Positions 43,266 to 51,638 of a stretch of 55,005 nucleotides of DNA are shown here, one piece after another. Each line of letters starts with the position of its first letter. The stretch's first letter is position 1. The stretch is from JBEAUL01 sp041161475. Lineage in GTDB: Bacteria; Pseudomonadota; Gammaproteobacteria; UBA6186; Azoamicaceae. The notes under the pieces were generated by a model that saw only the letters and a program-made list of their open reading frames with translations, searched no databases and was not told the DNA's origin. The position numbers were made by a program, and so were the translations under genes. The stretch spans positions 1-55,005 of the forward strand of contig JBEAUL010000075.1 of NCBI GenBank assembly GCA_041161475.1, given 5' to 3'.

Positions 43266-45140
43266 TTATTCAGCGCTCATGTCTCTACGCGAATCAATTT
43301 CAATGCGTAGCCGTTCGAGTAATGCCCCTATATCCATGGGCCCCAAATCTTGGCCGTTACGGAGACGAACGGCGACTTGGTTATTTTCCATTTCTTTGTC
43401 CCCAATAATGAGCATATAGGGAATTTTTTCTGTTTGTGCCAGTCGAATTTTCTTTTGCATTCTCTCAGCGGTTTCATCTAAGTCAACCCGGAGTCCTCCC
43501 GTACCATTGTGAATATCGGCCGAAAGTAAGGTTGTTTTGACTTGCTCTGCATAAGCCACATGTCTGTCGGAGATAGGAATAATGCGGGCTTGAACAGGGG
43601 ATAACCAGGTTGGAAATGCACCGGCATAGTGTTCAATTAAAAATGCAACAAAGCGTTCATGGCTACCCAATGGGGCACGATGAATGACATAAACGGGATG
43701 CTTATCGCCATCTTCACCAACATAATTTAAGTTAAAGCGACTGGTTGCCATAAAATCGAGTTGATTGGTTGAGATAGCATATTCATTGCCAATAACGCTT
43801 TTAATCATAAAGTCGACTTTAGGACCATAAAAAGCGGCCTCCCCTTCTGCTTCTTCATAAGGGTAGCCAGATTCTTGCATGGCCGCTCGAATAATGCCTA
43901 AGGCTTCTAGCCATTTTTCGGGTTCATTGACGTATTTATCGAGTTTCTCTAAATCTGGCAGAGACAAGCGCATCGAATAATCGGTAATACCGATTAAATC
44001 GTAGTACCGTGCATGGAGGCGCATCACACGTAAAAATTCGTCTTTGGCTTGATCGAAACGGCAGTAAATATGGGCATCATTTTGACAAAAACCGCGTGTA
44101 CGCATGAGACCGGAGAGTGCGCCAGAGCGCTCATATCGATAGACTTGCCCATACTCAGAAATGCGTAAAGGAAGTTGACGATAAGAATGTGGATTTGCCA
44201 AATACACCTGATGATGGTGTGGGCAGTTCATGGGACGTAAGTAATAGTTGTCTCCCTCAATATCGATAGGGGCATACATGTCTTCTTTGTAATAAGGTAA
44301 ATGTCCCGATTTGTAATAAAGGGCTTCTTTTGTAATATGGCTGGTTACTACCCGCTCATAACCGTCTTTGCGTTCTTCTTGGCGCGCCAAATACTCAAGT
44401 TCATCTCGTAACACGACCCCTTTGGGTAACCACAAAGGAAGCCCAGGCCCTACCTCTTCTGAAAAAGTAAAGAGCCGTAATTCTTTGCCAATTTTGCGGT
44501 GATCGCGGAGTTTGGCTTGTTCAATGCGCCATAATGCTTGTTCTAAATCAGCCTTAGTGTCAAAGCATAAACCGTAAATGCGTTGCAATTGATCGTTTTT
44601 TTCATTACCGCGCCAATAGGCGCCAGCCAATTGGGTCAATTTAAAGGCGCCTATCTGACCGGTGTGTTTAACATGTGGGCCACGACATAAGTCAACAAAA
44701 TCGCCTGTTTTGTAAAAAGAAACGGTACCTGTGCTGTCTATCGCAGCGGCATCGTCATCCCCCGTTTCCTTTGCAACCGCGGTGGAACCTTTTTCTTTTA
44801 GTAATTTTAATAGTTCTATTTTATAGGGCTGGTTTAAGCGCTTCATTTCGGCAATGGCTTCGTCGATAGGCAGCATCTGCACCAAAAAAGGTTCTTTCTT
44901 TTTAACAATGCGACGCATCTCGGCTTCGATTTTAGCCAAATCTTCGTCTAGTAAGCGGTGCTCTAATGACACATCGTAAAAAAAGCCTTGGTCAATGGCC
45001 GGACCTACCCCAAACTTGGCTGTTGGATATAATTTTTGAAGAGCAGCAGCCATGACGTGCGCACAGGAGTGGCGTTTTGTGTGCAAAGGATAGTCAGCAG
45101 AAGTGGCCGACTGAGGGGCTTTGGTATCTGGCATAGACAT
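43266..45140 (-). CDS. thrS: Threonyl-tRNA synthetase without the N-terminal TGS domain
   Basis: ThrS charges tRNA-Thr. The 624-residue protein begins only about 20 residues before the editing domain, so the TGS domain (about 60 residues in E. coli) is missing. The editing site is intact (HSCAH, His24 and His28, and CRGPH), as are the class II catalytic motifs (LRPMNCPHHHQVY, MRTRGFCQNDAHIYC, VIHRAPLGSHERF) and the anticodon-binding domain. The PHHHQVY form differs from the PGHVQIF of E. coli. The usual 3' neighbours infC-rpmI-rplT are absent. Confidence 0.93.
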   Translation of the reverse strand: MSMPDTKAPQSATSADYPLHTKRHSCAHVMAAALQKLYPTAKFGVGPAIDQGFFYDVSLEHRLLDEDLAKIEAEMRRIVKKKEPFLVQMLPIDEAIAEMKRLNQPYKIELLKLLKEKGSTAVAKETGDDDAAAIDSTGTVSFYKTGDFVDLCRGPHVKHTGQIGAFKLTQLAGAYWRGNEKNDQLQRIYGLCFDTKADLEQALWRIEQAKLRDHRKIGKELRLFTFSEEVGPGLPLWLPKGVVLRDELEYLARQEERKDGYERVVTSHITKEALYYKSGHLPYYKEDMYAPIDIEGDNYYLRPMNCPHHHQVYLANPHSYRQLPLRISEYGQVYRYERSGALSGLMRTRGFCQNDAHIYCRFDQAKDEFLRVMRLHARYYDLIGITDYSMRLSLPDLEKLDKYVNEPEKWLEALGIIRAAMQESGYPYEEAEGEAAFYGPKVDFMIKSVIGNEYAISTNQLDFMATSRFNLNYVGEDGDKHPVYVIHRAPLGSHERFVAFLIEHYAGAFPTWLSPVQARIIPISDRHVAYAEQVKTTLLSADIHNGTGGLRVDLDETAERMQKKIRLAQTEKIPYMLIIGDKEMENNQVAVRLRNGQDLGPMDIGALLERLRIEIDSRRDMSAE

Positions 45141-45194
45141 TACATACTTACCGTTTCATCAGTTGTTTTTGTGTTAGGGTTTATGTGTGCCACT

Positions 45195-45222
45195 ATTATA
45201 CACACTTAAGTCCCCTATTATA
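45195..45222 (-). promoter_or_regulatory. Tandem -10 elements upstream of thrS
   Basis: On the minus strand the gap upstream of thrS contains two consensus TATAAT boxes (45217-45222 and 45195-45200) in nearly identical surroundings (GTATAATAGGGG and GTATAATAGTGG), 22 bp apart. No good -35 is visible for either. They may be tandem starts or a duplicated promoter segment. Confidence 0.4.
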
Positions 45223-45307
45223 CATACCTTACATACACCTGACACGCCTGATCATCAGATTATCGGACAGATTTAGGGCCAAACTGCCGTTTTGCATCCC
45301 AAAATGA

Positions 45308-45336
45308 TTGGCACTCATGGGTAGCCTTGGTACACT
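45308..45336 (+). promoter_or_regulatory. Promoter of the APC transporter gene
   Basis: TTGGCA (45308-45313), 17 bp, TACACT (45331-45336), giving a start near 45343 and a leader of about 95 nt. The gap 45141-45438 otherwise holds only the thrS promoter region and the palindrome at 45371-45384. Confidence 0.5.
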
Positions 45337-45370
45337 AGGGGCTATGAACTTACCTTAAGTTTGGTATTAA

Positions 45371-45384
45371 AACTAAATTTAGTT
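45371..45384. promoter_or_regulatory. 14-bp perfect palindrome in the APC transporter leader
   Basis: AACTAAATTTAGTT is a perfect palindrome about 30 nt downstream of the predicted transcription start and 55 nt before the ATG. It has the form of a dimeric repressor site; the binding protein is unknown. Confidence 0.4.
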
Positions 45385-45438
45385 AAATAACTTATAAATT
45401 CGGATATTACAGAAGCACTCGAAGCGGAACTCAATACG

Positions 45439-46851
45439 ATGTCAAATATGCAAAAAGGCCCAAAAACAGCGACAGCCAAAAAGCCCATACTCAGCGTTTT
45501 TGCGCTGGTCATGATTAACGTAATTGCTGTTGGTAGTTTAAGAACCCTACCCATTAGCGCGACTTATGGGGCGCCTTTGTTGTTCTATTACCTGGTGTGT
45601 GGCCTGTTATTTTTTATTCCTGTTGCCTTGGTAACAGCTGAGTTAGCAACCACCTGGCCGAAAAGCGGGGGGATCTATGTTTGGGTACGAGAAGCATTTG
45701 GGCCTCGTTGGGCCTTTTTTGTGGTCTGGATTCAGTGGATTTATAACGTGGTCTGGTATCCAACCATATTGGGTTTTGTTGCGGCTACCGCAGCCTATGT
45801 GATTGATCCGGCCTTGGTGGATAACCAGTGGTATGTATTGTCCACTGTATTGATTGTTTTCTGGTTGGCAACTGCCGTGAACTGTGGTGGTATGCGTTTG
45901 TCAAGTGCAGTCAGTACCGTTGGATCTATCATTGGTACACTCTTTCCGATGCTGATGATCATTGGTCTGGGCTGTTATTGGTGGATACAAGGGCGCCCTA
46001 GCCAAGTATCCTTGTCTTGGGCAAGTGTTATCCCAAGCATACAACGCCCCTCAGATCTGGTTTTGGTAACGGGTATTTTGTTTGGCTTAATTGGATTGGA
46101 AATGTCCGCTGTGCATGCCCAAGAAGTCAAACATCCAGAAAAAAATTATCCCAAAGCATTGTTGTACTCTGTATTACTCATTTTAGGATCGCTTGTATTG
46201 GCATCTTGGGTGATTGCAGCAGTGGTTCCACATCAAGAATTAAACTTAGTGACAGGCATGTTACAAGCCTTTCAATTGTTTTTTGATACCTTTGATATGG
46301 GTGGTATGACGCAGTGGATGGCCTTGTTTATGATTCTGGGAGCCTTGGGTGCGGTTGTGACCTGGATAGTGGGGCCAACAAAGGGACTCTTGGCAGCAGC
46401 AGACGACAGAAATTTACCTGCTTGGTTGGCTTTTCGTAATCAACGGGGTATGCCTGTGGCTATTTTAATCACGCAAGCAGTCATTGTAAGCTTGTTGTCT
46501 TTTGGGTATTTATTGCTGCCAACCGTGGTTGCCTCGTATTGGGCATTAACGGCGTTAACGGCTATTTTAGCCTTGTTGATGTATGTATTAATGTTTATGG
46601 CTGCGATTAAGTTGCGATACAAATATCCCAATATCAAACGTCCCTATGCTATTCCCGGAAAACACCATTCAGGCATGTGGGCAGTCGCCTTAACGGGTGG
46701 TTTGTTTAGCTTTATCGGCATGATCTTGTGTTTTTGGCCACCGAGCGAAGTGTCCGTCGGTAATACCGCTGAATATGTGACTTTGCTCATCGGGGGTACG
46801 ATTTTTTCTGGCTTGCCAGTCTTGTTTTTAAGTAAAAAAAGAAGTGTCTAG
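45439..46851 (+). CDS. APC-superfamily amino acid transporter (glutamate/GABA antiporter-like)
   Basis: An inner-membrane transporter of 470 residues with about 12 hydrophobic segments. The beginning (LSVFALVMINVIAVGSLRTLPISATYG, then ELATTWPKSGGIYVWVREAFG) and LEMSAVHAQEVKHPEKNYPKAL are those of the APC family's glutamate:GABA antiporter branch (GadC/YjeM-like). No decarboxylase gene accompanies it, so general amino-acid uptake or exchange is as likely as acid resistance. It has its own promoter. Confidence 0.85.
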   Translation: MSNMQKGPKTATAKKPILSVFALVMINVIAVGSLRTLPISATYGAPLLFYYLVCGLLFFIPVALVTAELATTWPKSGGIYVWVREAFGPRWAFFVVWIQWIYNVVWYPTILGFVAATAAYVIDPALVDNQWYVLSTVLIVFWLATAVNCGGMRLSSAVSTVGSIIGTLFPMLMIIGLGCYWWIQGRPSQVSLSWASVIPSIQRPSDLVLVTGILFGLIGLEMSAVHAQEVKHPEKNYPKALLYSVLLILGSLVLASWVIAAVVPHQELNLVTGMLQAFQLFFDTFDMGGMTQWMALFMILGALGAVVTWIVGPTKGLLAAADDRNLPAWLAFRNQRGMPVAILITQAVIVSLLSFGYLLLPTVVASYWALTALTAILALLMYVLMFMAAIKLRYKYPNIKRPYAIPGKHHSGMWAVALTGGLFSFIGMILCFWPPSEVSVGNTAEYVTLLIGGTIFSGLPVLFLSKKRSV

Positions 46852-46886
46852 CGTAGTAAATGTATGTCAGATCAGGTGGTTAAAAC

Positions 46887-48347
46887 GTGATGCAATTAAG
46901 CGCTCTTTGTAAAAAAGCTTGGCGAGGTCTGTTCGCATATGTGTGTCGCGCATCTGCAAAAAAACGGCATAAAACAGCAGTGACTGTCACTTCTGTACAG
47001 GGAAACCAACCCCTTATTGTACCTAGAAAAGCCCACCGTGTTTCTAGAAAATCGATCAGTCCTTATGCCATCAAAGTATTGTATCGTTTACATCAACAAG
47101 GCTACCAAGCATATTTGGTTGGGGGAGGCGTTCGAGATTTGCTGTTGGGAGGAGAACCAAAGGATTTTGATGTCGCCACAGATGCGTCTCCCGAAGAAAT
47201 AAAAAACTTGTTTCGAAATTGTCGCCTGATTGGCAAGCGTTTTCGATTGGCGCATGTCTTTTTTGGTCCCCATATTGTGGAAGTGGCCACTTTTCGTCGA
47301 ACAGTGGTAGCAAATGCTGATTCAGCCCAATCTACAGAGGGCATGTTGTTGCGTGATAATTGCTATGGCACCTTAGAAGAAGACGCATGGCGTCGTGATT
47401 TCAGTGTCAATGCGCTGTATTACAATATTGCCGATTTTTCTATCGTGGATTATGTGGGTGGCTTATCCGATTTAAAAGCCCACTCCTTGCGTATTTTAGG
47501 GGATCCAGAAACACGTTATCGAGAAGATCCGGTTAGAATGCTAAGAGCCATTCGTTTTGCCGCAAAATTACATTTTTCTATTCATCCAAAAACAGCAGCG
47601 CCACTTCGACATTTGGGTACTTTGTTACAAGCAGTACCAAATGCACGCTTATCAGAAGAAGTCTTAAAATTATTTTTCACAGGACATGCCTTACAATCTT
47701 ATCAATTGCTAAGAGCACATGGATTATTCGAACAGCTTTTTCAACAAGCCACACGTGCTGCAGAGCAATATCCAAATACATGGGCATGGATAGAGCGTGT
47801 GTTGCAAAATACGGATGAGCGAATTTTATCCGAAAAATCTAGCCACCCAGCATTTTTATATGCGGCTATCTTGTGGTATCCCTATTTACAAACCCTTAAA
47901 TCCTTGGCACAAAAAGGGATGCATGGTGCGACGGCAATTGAAGAAGCCATGAACAGAGTCTGCAATGCAAAAATCGACTTGGTTCCTCCCTTAAAAAGAC
48001 TCTTGCCTGCCATTCAAGAAATTTGGGATTTACAAAATCGATTGACGCAATTACAACCTAGGCGTGTCAAGCGTCTGTACAATCATCCTCGGTTTAGAGC
48101 GGCGTACGACTTTTTATTGTTGCGCGCCAGCGTTAAAGAACCGCAGACGATTGAAATAGCCGAGTGGTGGCAACATTTTGTTGCTGCAAAAGAAGAGGAG
48201 CGGGCAAGCTTACTCAATACTTTGCAACAGTTGCCTCGTTCGCCTTCGATTGGCCCGATGCATAAAAAACGTCATCGGCGTCGTCGGTCTAAAAAAGCAC
48301 CAGATCAGTCGAAAAACGGACACATAGAAACGGGAGATAATACATGA
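46887..48347 (+). CDS. pcnB: Poly(A) polymerase PcnB
   Basis: PcnB adds 3' poly(A) tails that trigger RNA decay. The 486 residues contain the nucleotidyltransferase motif LVGGGVRDLLLGGEPKDFDVATDA, the RRDFSVNALYYN and YREDPVRMLRAIRFAAKL segments shared with CCA-adding enzymes, and the bacterial PAP C-terminal domain with a final basic KKRHRRRRSKKAP. The basic tail and the pcnB/sfsA/dksA neighbourhood favour PAP over CCA transferase. Translation may start at GTG 46887 or ATG 46890. The stop overlaps the pgi ATG. Confidence 0.93.
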   Translation: MMQLSALCKKAWRGLFAYVCRASAKKRHKTAVTVTSVQGNQPLIVPRKAHRVSRKSISPYAIKVLYRLHQQGYQAYLVGGGVRDLLLGGEPKDFDVATDASPEEIKNLFRNCRLIGKRFRLAHVFFGPHIVEVATFRRTVVANADSAQSTEGMLLRDNCYGTLEEDAWRRDFSVNALYYNIADFSIVDYVGGLSDLKAHSLRILGDPETRYREDPVRMLRAIRFAAKLHFSIHPKTAAPLRHLGTLLQAVPNARLSEEVLKLFFTGHALQSYQLLRAHGLFEQLFQQATRAAEQYPNTWAWIERVLQNTDERILSEKSSHPAFLYAAILWYPYLQTLKSLAQKGMHGATAIEEAMNRVCNAKIDLVPPLKRLLPAIQEIWDLQNRLTQLQPRRVKRLYNHPRFRAAYDFLLLRASVKEPQTIEIAEWWQHFVAAKEEERASLLNTLQQLPRSPSIGPMHKKRHRRRRSKKAPDQSKNGHIETGDNT

Positions 48348-50023
48348 ACAAGGCTTGGAAGACCTTAATGGCGCATGCAAATGATTGTCGAACGCGTCCT
48401 ATTTCTATTGCGGAGGCATTTAACACAGATATCCATCGATTTGAGCGTTTTTCAGTACAGTGGGACGATTTGCTCTTTGATTATTCAAAACAACAGATTA
48501 CGACAGAAACCCTCAAGTTGTTACTTGATGTAGCTGAGGCGGCACAATTATCTGAAAAAATTTCACAGCTGTTTTCAGGCGTACGTTTAAACGAATCAGA
48601 GCAACGCGCTGTTTTGCATACGGCTTTGCGTGACAGTACGAAAGCACCATTGTGGGTAGAGGGAGAAAACTTAAAAGAAGAGATTGGATTGATCCAGAAA
48701 AAAATGCATGCTTTTGTAGAGGCTTTTCAAGCCCATAAAAAATTGGGGGTTACAGGTGCACCCCTAAAACATTGTTTGTGTTTGGGTATTGGTGGGTCTG
48801 GTTTAGGACCGACTTTGGTGTGCGATGCGTTAGCCCCTTACAAGACAGGGGATATTCAGGTGCATTTTATCTCTAATATTGATGGCGAAACGCTCGATAC
48901 GGTTTTAAAAAAATTATCACCGGAAGAAACTTTTTGTTTGATCAGCTCAAAAACATTCTCTACCTTGGAGACCAAAGAAAATGCCTTAAAAGTGCGCAGC
49001 TGGTTCGAAGCCGAGTTTTCAAGCAAAAATATCAATCGGGATTGGATGGCATTGCATTGGGGCGCTGTTACTGCTGCACCAGAAAAAGCCTTGGATTGGG
49101 GAATGTCCGATGTGCATATTTTCCCTTTTTGGCCCTGGGTGGGAGGGCGTTTTTCGGTATGGTCTTCTATTGGTTTACCCATTGCATTGTCGCTTGGGAT
49201 GGATAATTTTAAGGCTTTTTTATCGGGCGCGGAGGCCGTTGATCGGCATTTTAAAGAAACACCATTCGAGAAAAATATCCCCGTTTTAATGGGATTATTG
49301 GGGATTTGGAATATAAACGGGTTAGGATACAGCACGCATGCTATTTTGCCCTATGCGGATGCGTTAAAGCGTTTCCCGAGTTATTGTCAACAATTAGAAA
49401 TGGAGAGTAATGGAAAGGGCGTAGATAAGCAGGGTAGACCCTTGGCTTACCAAACAGCGCCTGTCATTTGGGGGGATGTGGGTTGCGATGGACAGCATGC
49501 TTATATGCAGTTATTACATCAAGGTACTGTAGTGGTTCCAGTAGATTTTTTGGTACCAGTACGTTCTCGCAGTGCACATCAAGATTTGCAGACTTTATTG
49601 GTGGCAAATGCCCTAAGTCAAAGTAAGGCTTTGATGGAAGGAAAGGAAGATAGAGTGACCCCGTTAAAAGCGTGTGCTGGTGATAGGCCTTGTAGCACGT
49701 TGATGTTTTCTCAATTGACGCCTAGAATGTTAGGTAGCCTGCTAGCTCTGTACGAGCACAAAGTGTTTGTACAAGGTGTGCTATGGGCTGTTAATTCTTT
49801 CGATCAATGGGGTGTTGAGCTGGGTAAGCAATTAACCCAAGCATTGTTGCCAAGATTGACCAATGATGTGCAATCAAGCAATCACTTCGACGACAAGATG
49901 GACAGTTCTACGGAAGGCTTATTGGCATTTTTTCATCGGCATCAAGGGAGCAATGAGCAGTATGAAGGGCAGAATAGCACTGGTTACCGGAGGGACAGGG
50001 GGGATTGGCACCGCGATTTGTAG
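48344..50023 (+). CDS. pgi: Glucose-6-phosphate isomerase
   Basis: Pgi interconverts glucose-6-phosphate and fructose-6-phosphate. The 559-residue protein has the GIGGSGLGP phosphate loop, the signature VGGRFSVWSSIGLP, the catalytic Glu region (LEMESNGKGVD) and the C-terminal Gln-Trp-Gly helix (FDQWGVELGKQ). It is about 10 residues longer than E. coli Pgi because the frame runs 62 nt into the next gene; the final residues are unlike other Pgi proteins. The ATG overlaps the pcnB stop and has GGGAG upstream. Confidence 0.96.
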   Translation: MNKAWKTLMAHANDCRTRPISIAEAFNTDIHRFERFSVQWDDLLFDYSKQQITTETLKLLLDVAEAAQLSEKISQLFSGVRLNESEQRAVLHTALRDSTKAPLWVEGENLKEEIGLIQKKMHAFVEAFQAHKKLGVTGAPLKHCLCLGIGGSGLGPTLVCDALAPYKTGDIQVHFISNIDGETLDTVLKKLSPEETFCLISSKTFSTLETKENALKVRSWFEAEFSSKNINRDWMALHWGAVTAAPEKALDWGMSDVHIFPFWPWVGGRFSVWSSIGLPIALSLGMDNFKAFLSGAEAVDRHFKETPFEKNIPVLMGLLGIWNINGLGYSTHAILPYADALKRFPSYCQQLEMESNGKGVDKQGRPLAYQTAPVIWGDVGCDGQHAYMQLLHQGTVVVPVDFLVPVRSRSAHQDLQTLLVANALSQSKALMEGKEDRVTPLKACAGDRPCSTLMFSQLTPRMLGSLLALYEHKVFVQGVLWAVNSFDQWGVELGKQLTQALLPRLTNDVQSSNHFDDKMDSSTEGLLAFFHRHQGSNEQYEGQNSTGYRRDRGDWHRDL

Positions 50024-50711
50024 AGAGCTGGCTGAACAGGGTGTTCGGGTGGTAGCGGGGTACAATCAAGGGGGGCCAAACGGAGAACGTGCCAAAGCCT
50101 GGCAGCTACAACAACAAAAAGAGGGATTTACCTTTGAGATTGCCTATGGCGATGTTTCTAACTATGAGTCGTCTGTGGCCATGATTGAAGCCATTGAATC
50201 CTCGATAGGGCCAATCGATATTCTGGTTAATAATGCCGGTATTACGCGTGATGCCGTTTTAAAAAAAATGCAACCAACACAATGGATAGCGGTTTTGCGC
50301 ACAAACTTGGACAGTATTTTCAATGTCTCGCGTGCCGTTATCGAAGGGATGTTGGCACGGGGATATGGGCGTATCGTCAGTATTTCTTCCATCAACGGTC
50401 AAAAAGGTCAGTTTGGACAAACAAATTATGCGGCGGCCAAGGCAGGTATTTATGGGTTCACGAAATCGCTTGCGCAAGAAGTCGCAGCCAAAGGCATTAC
50501 CGTGAACTGCATATCTCCCGGGTATGTTGCAACAGACATGGTGAAAAAAATTTCCGCAGATATTTTGCAAAAAATTGTGGCCAATATCCCAGTGGGTCGT
50601 TTGGCAGAGCCGGTTGAAATTGCGCGTGCAGTAGCCTTTTTAGCAGACGATCATGCCGGATTTATCACCGGAGCCAATTTAGCCATTAATGGCGGACAGT
50701 ATATGTCCTGA
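49962..50711 (+). CDS. phaB: Acetoacetyl-CoA reductase (3-oxoacyl reductase type) PhaB
   Basis: An SDR-family reductase of about 249 residues: the cofactor loop VTGGTGGIGTAIC, NNAGITRD, the catalytic Ser in SISSINGQKGQFGQTNY with Tyr-x-x-x-Lys (NYAAAKAG) and ISPGYVATDMV. GGTGGIGTAI and NGQKGQFGQTNY are typical of PhaB, which makes (R)-3-hydroxybutyryl-CoA for polyhydroxybutyrate; a FabG role cannot be fully excluded. The ATG at 49962 has AAGGGAG 11 nt upstream. It overlaps pgi by 62 nt. A phasin gene 2.7 kb away supports PHB. Confidence 0.88.
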   Translation: MKGRIALVTGGTGGIGTAICRELAEQGVRVVAGYNQGGPNGERAKAWQLQQQKEGFTFEIAYGDVSNYESSVAMIEAIESSIGPIDILVNNAGITRDAVLKKMQPTQWIAVLRTNLDSIFNVSRAVIEGMLARGYGRIVSISSINGQKGQFGQTNYAAAKAGIYGFTKSLAQEVAAKGITVNCISPGYVATDMVKKISADILQKIVANIPVGRLAEPVEIARAVAFLADDHAGFITGANLAINGGQYMS

Positions 50712-50725
50712 TTTGGGTTGTTGGC

Positions 50726-51457
50726 CTAAGAAGAAATAATATTTTCAGATAAAATAACGGGTACAGGATCGATTAAATCCATGCCTTCTAGTGTGATCAG
50801 TGATCGGTAGGCTAAAATTTCGACACCTGCGGATTGCGCTTCTCGCAAGAGTGTGGCGTAAGTGGGGTGAATATCATGGGCGGGTCGTACGTGTTTGATG
50901 CCGGTATTTTGTACGCAAAACAGCAAAATAGCTCTGTAGCCCGCTTGTCGAATGGCCATCAGTTCATATAAATTTTTTAATTCTTTTGCTTTTGAATCTG
51001 GGAAGAATCCAGTGCCAGTGGCATCACTGAATGTCACCGCTTCTATTCCTAAAAAAGCTTGTTCGCCATGATTGCTAACCAGTACATGAATGGCATTGTT
51101 ATGCCCAAAAAAGACCGTTTTTTTAAAAAAATAAAAGCCATGTAATTCTCGTATAATACCTCGATTTACCCCCTCAATCACCAGTGTTTTGGTGTGTTCC
51201 GGATTAACCGATACAAGATGACCATTGTCTATTTCAGTAATTTCCCATGTGTCTAAAATATGGTTTGTGGAAAATGGGTTGGCGGCAGAGTACCAAAGAC
51301 GGCTTCCCAGTATATCGCATCCTAACAAGGGTTCTAAGCTTGGGCAAAAAATAATTTTACTGGCGTGAAACATAGGGGTAGGTAAGGCCACTTCTGCCAA
51401 AAATCGCAGATGGCGTTTTAATAAGGTTGCTTCGGAGAGTGTACTTTTAAATTTCAC
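50726..51457 (-). CDS. sfsA: SfsA-family protein with altered active-site residues
   Basis: The 243 residues align throughout with SfsA, a nucleic-acid-binding protein with a restriction-endonuclease-like fold (LLKRHLRFLAEV at the start, TWEITEIDNGHLVSVN, GFFPDSKAKELKNLYELM, ILLFCVQNTGIKHVRPAHDIHPTYATLLREAQSAGVEILAYR). However the family's CPNTGxMxGC is CPSLEPLLGC, the catalytic Asp of the (I/V)DF segment is His, and EVKSVT is GIEAVT. The start is GTG with GAGG inside a duplicated 12-bp unit. It is divergent from dksA; sfsA-dksA adjacency is conserved. Confidence 0.88.
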   Translation of the reverse strand: MKFKSTLSEATLLKRHLRFLAEVALPTPMFHASKIIFCPSLEPLLGCDILGSRLWYSAANPFSTNHILDTWEITEIDNGHLVSVNPEHTKTLVIEGVNRGIIRELHGFYFFKKTVFFGHNNAIHVLVSNHGEQAFLGIEAVTFSDATGTGFFPDSKAKELKNLYELMAIRQAGYRAILLFCVQNTGIKHVRPAHDIHPTYATLLREAQSAGVEILAYRSLITLEGMDLIDPVPVILSENIISS

Positions 51458-51460
51458 GTT

Positions 51461-51484
51461 TGCCTCAGTTATTGCCTCAGTTAT
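51461..51484. repeat. Tandem 12-bp duplication before sfsA
   Basis: TGCCTCAGTTAT occurs twice in tandem (51461-51472, 51473-51484). On the minus strand each unit contains GAGG, so the duplication doubles the ribosome-binding sequence of sfsA; the nearer copy is about 6 nt from the GTG start. Confidence 0.7.
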
Positions 51485-51589
51485 TTGATAGGCTTAACTA
51501 CTATTTCGGCAGACTTAGGTTAACTATTAACGAATTAGACAAACAGAAGTAGTTTTTAGGATGCAAAAGGAAAATTAGCGTGTAGCTTC

Positions 51590-51618
51590 TTGTAAAATAG
51601 GCATGGATTTGATATAAA
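51590..51618 (+). promoter_or_regulatory. Promoter of dksA
   Basis: TTGTAA (51590-51595), 17 bp, TATAAA (51613-51618). The start near 51625 leaves a leader of only about 14 nt, which contains the ribosome site GGTGG. Confidence 0.5.
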
Positions 51619-51638
51619 ATAGAGTTTGGTGGATTCAA

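Noticed and set aside
48856..49335. A 159-codon minus-strand frame inside pgi
   Set aside because: It is a shadow of a fully conserved enzyme gene; no ribosome site or independent signal was seen.
49863..49961. A longer N-terminus for the PhaB-type reductase starting inside pgi
   Set aside because: The extra 33 residues are unlike any SDR start; MKGRIALVTGG at 49962 with AAGGGAG upstream is the natural beginning.
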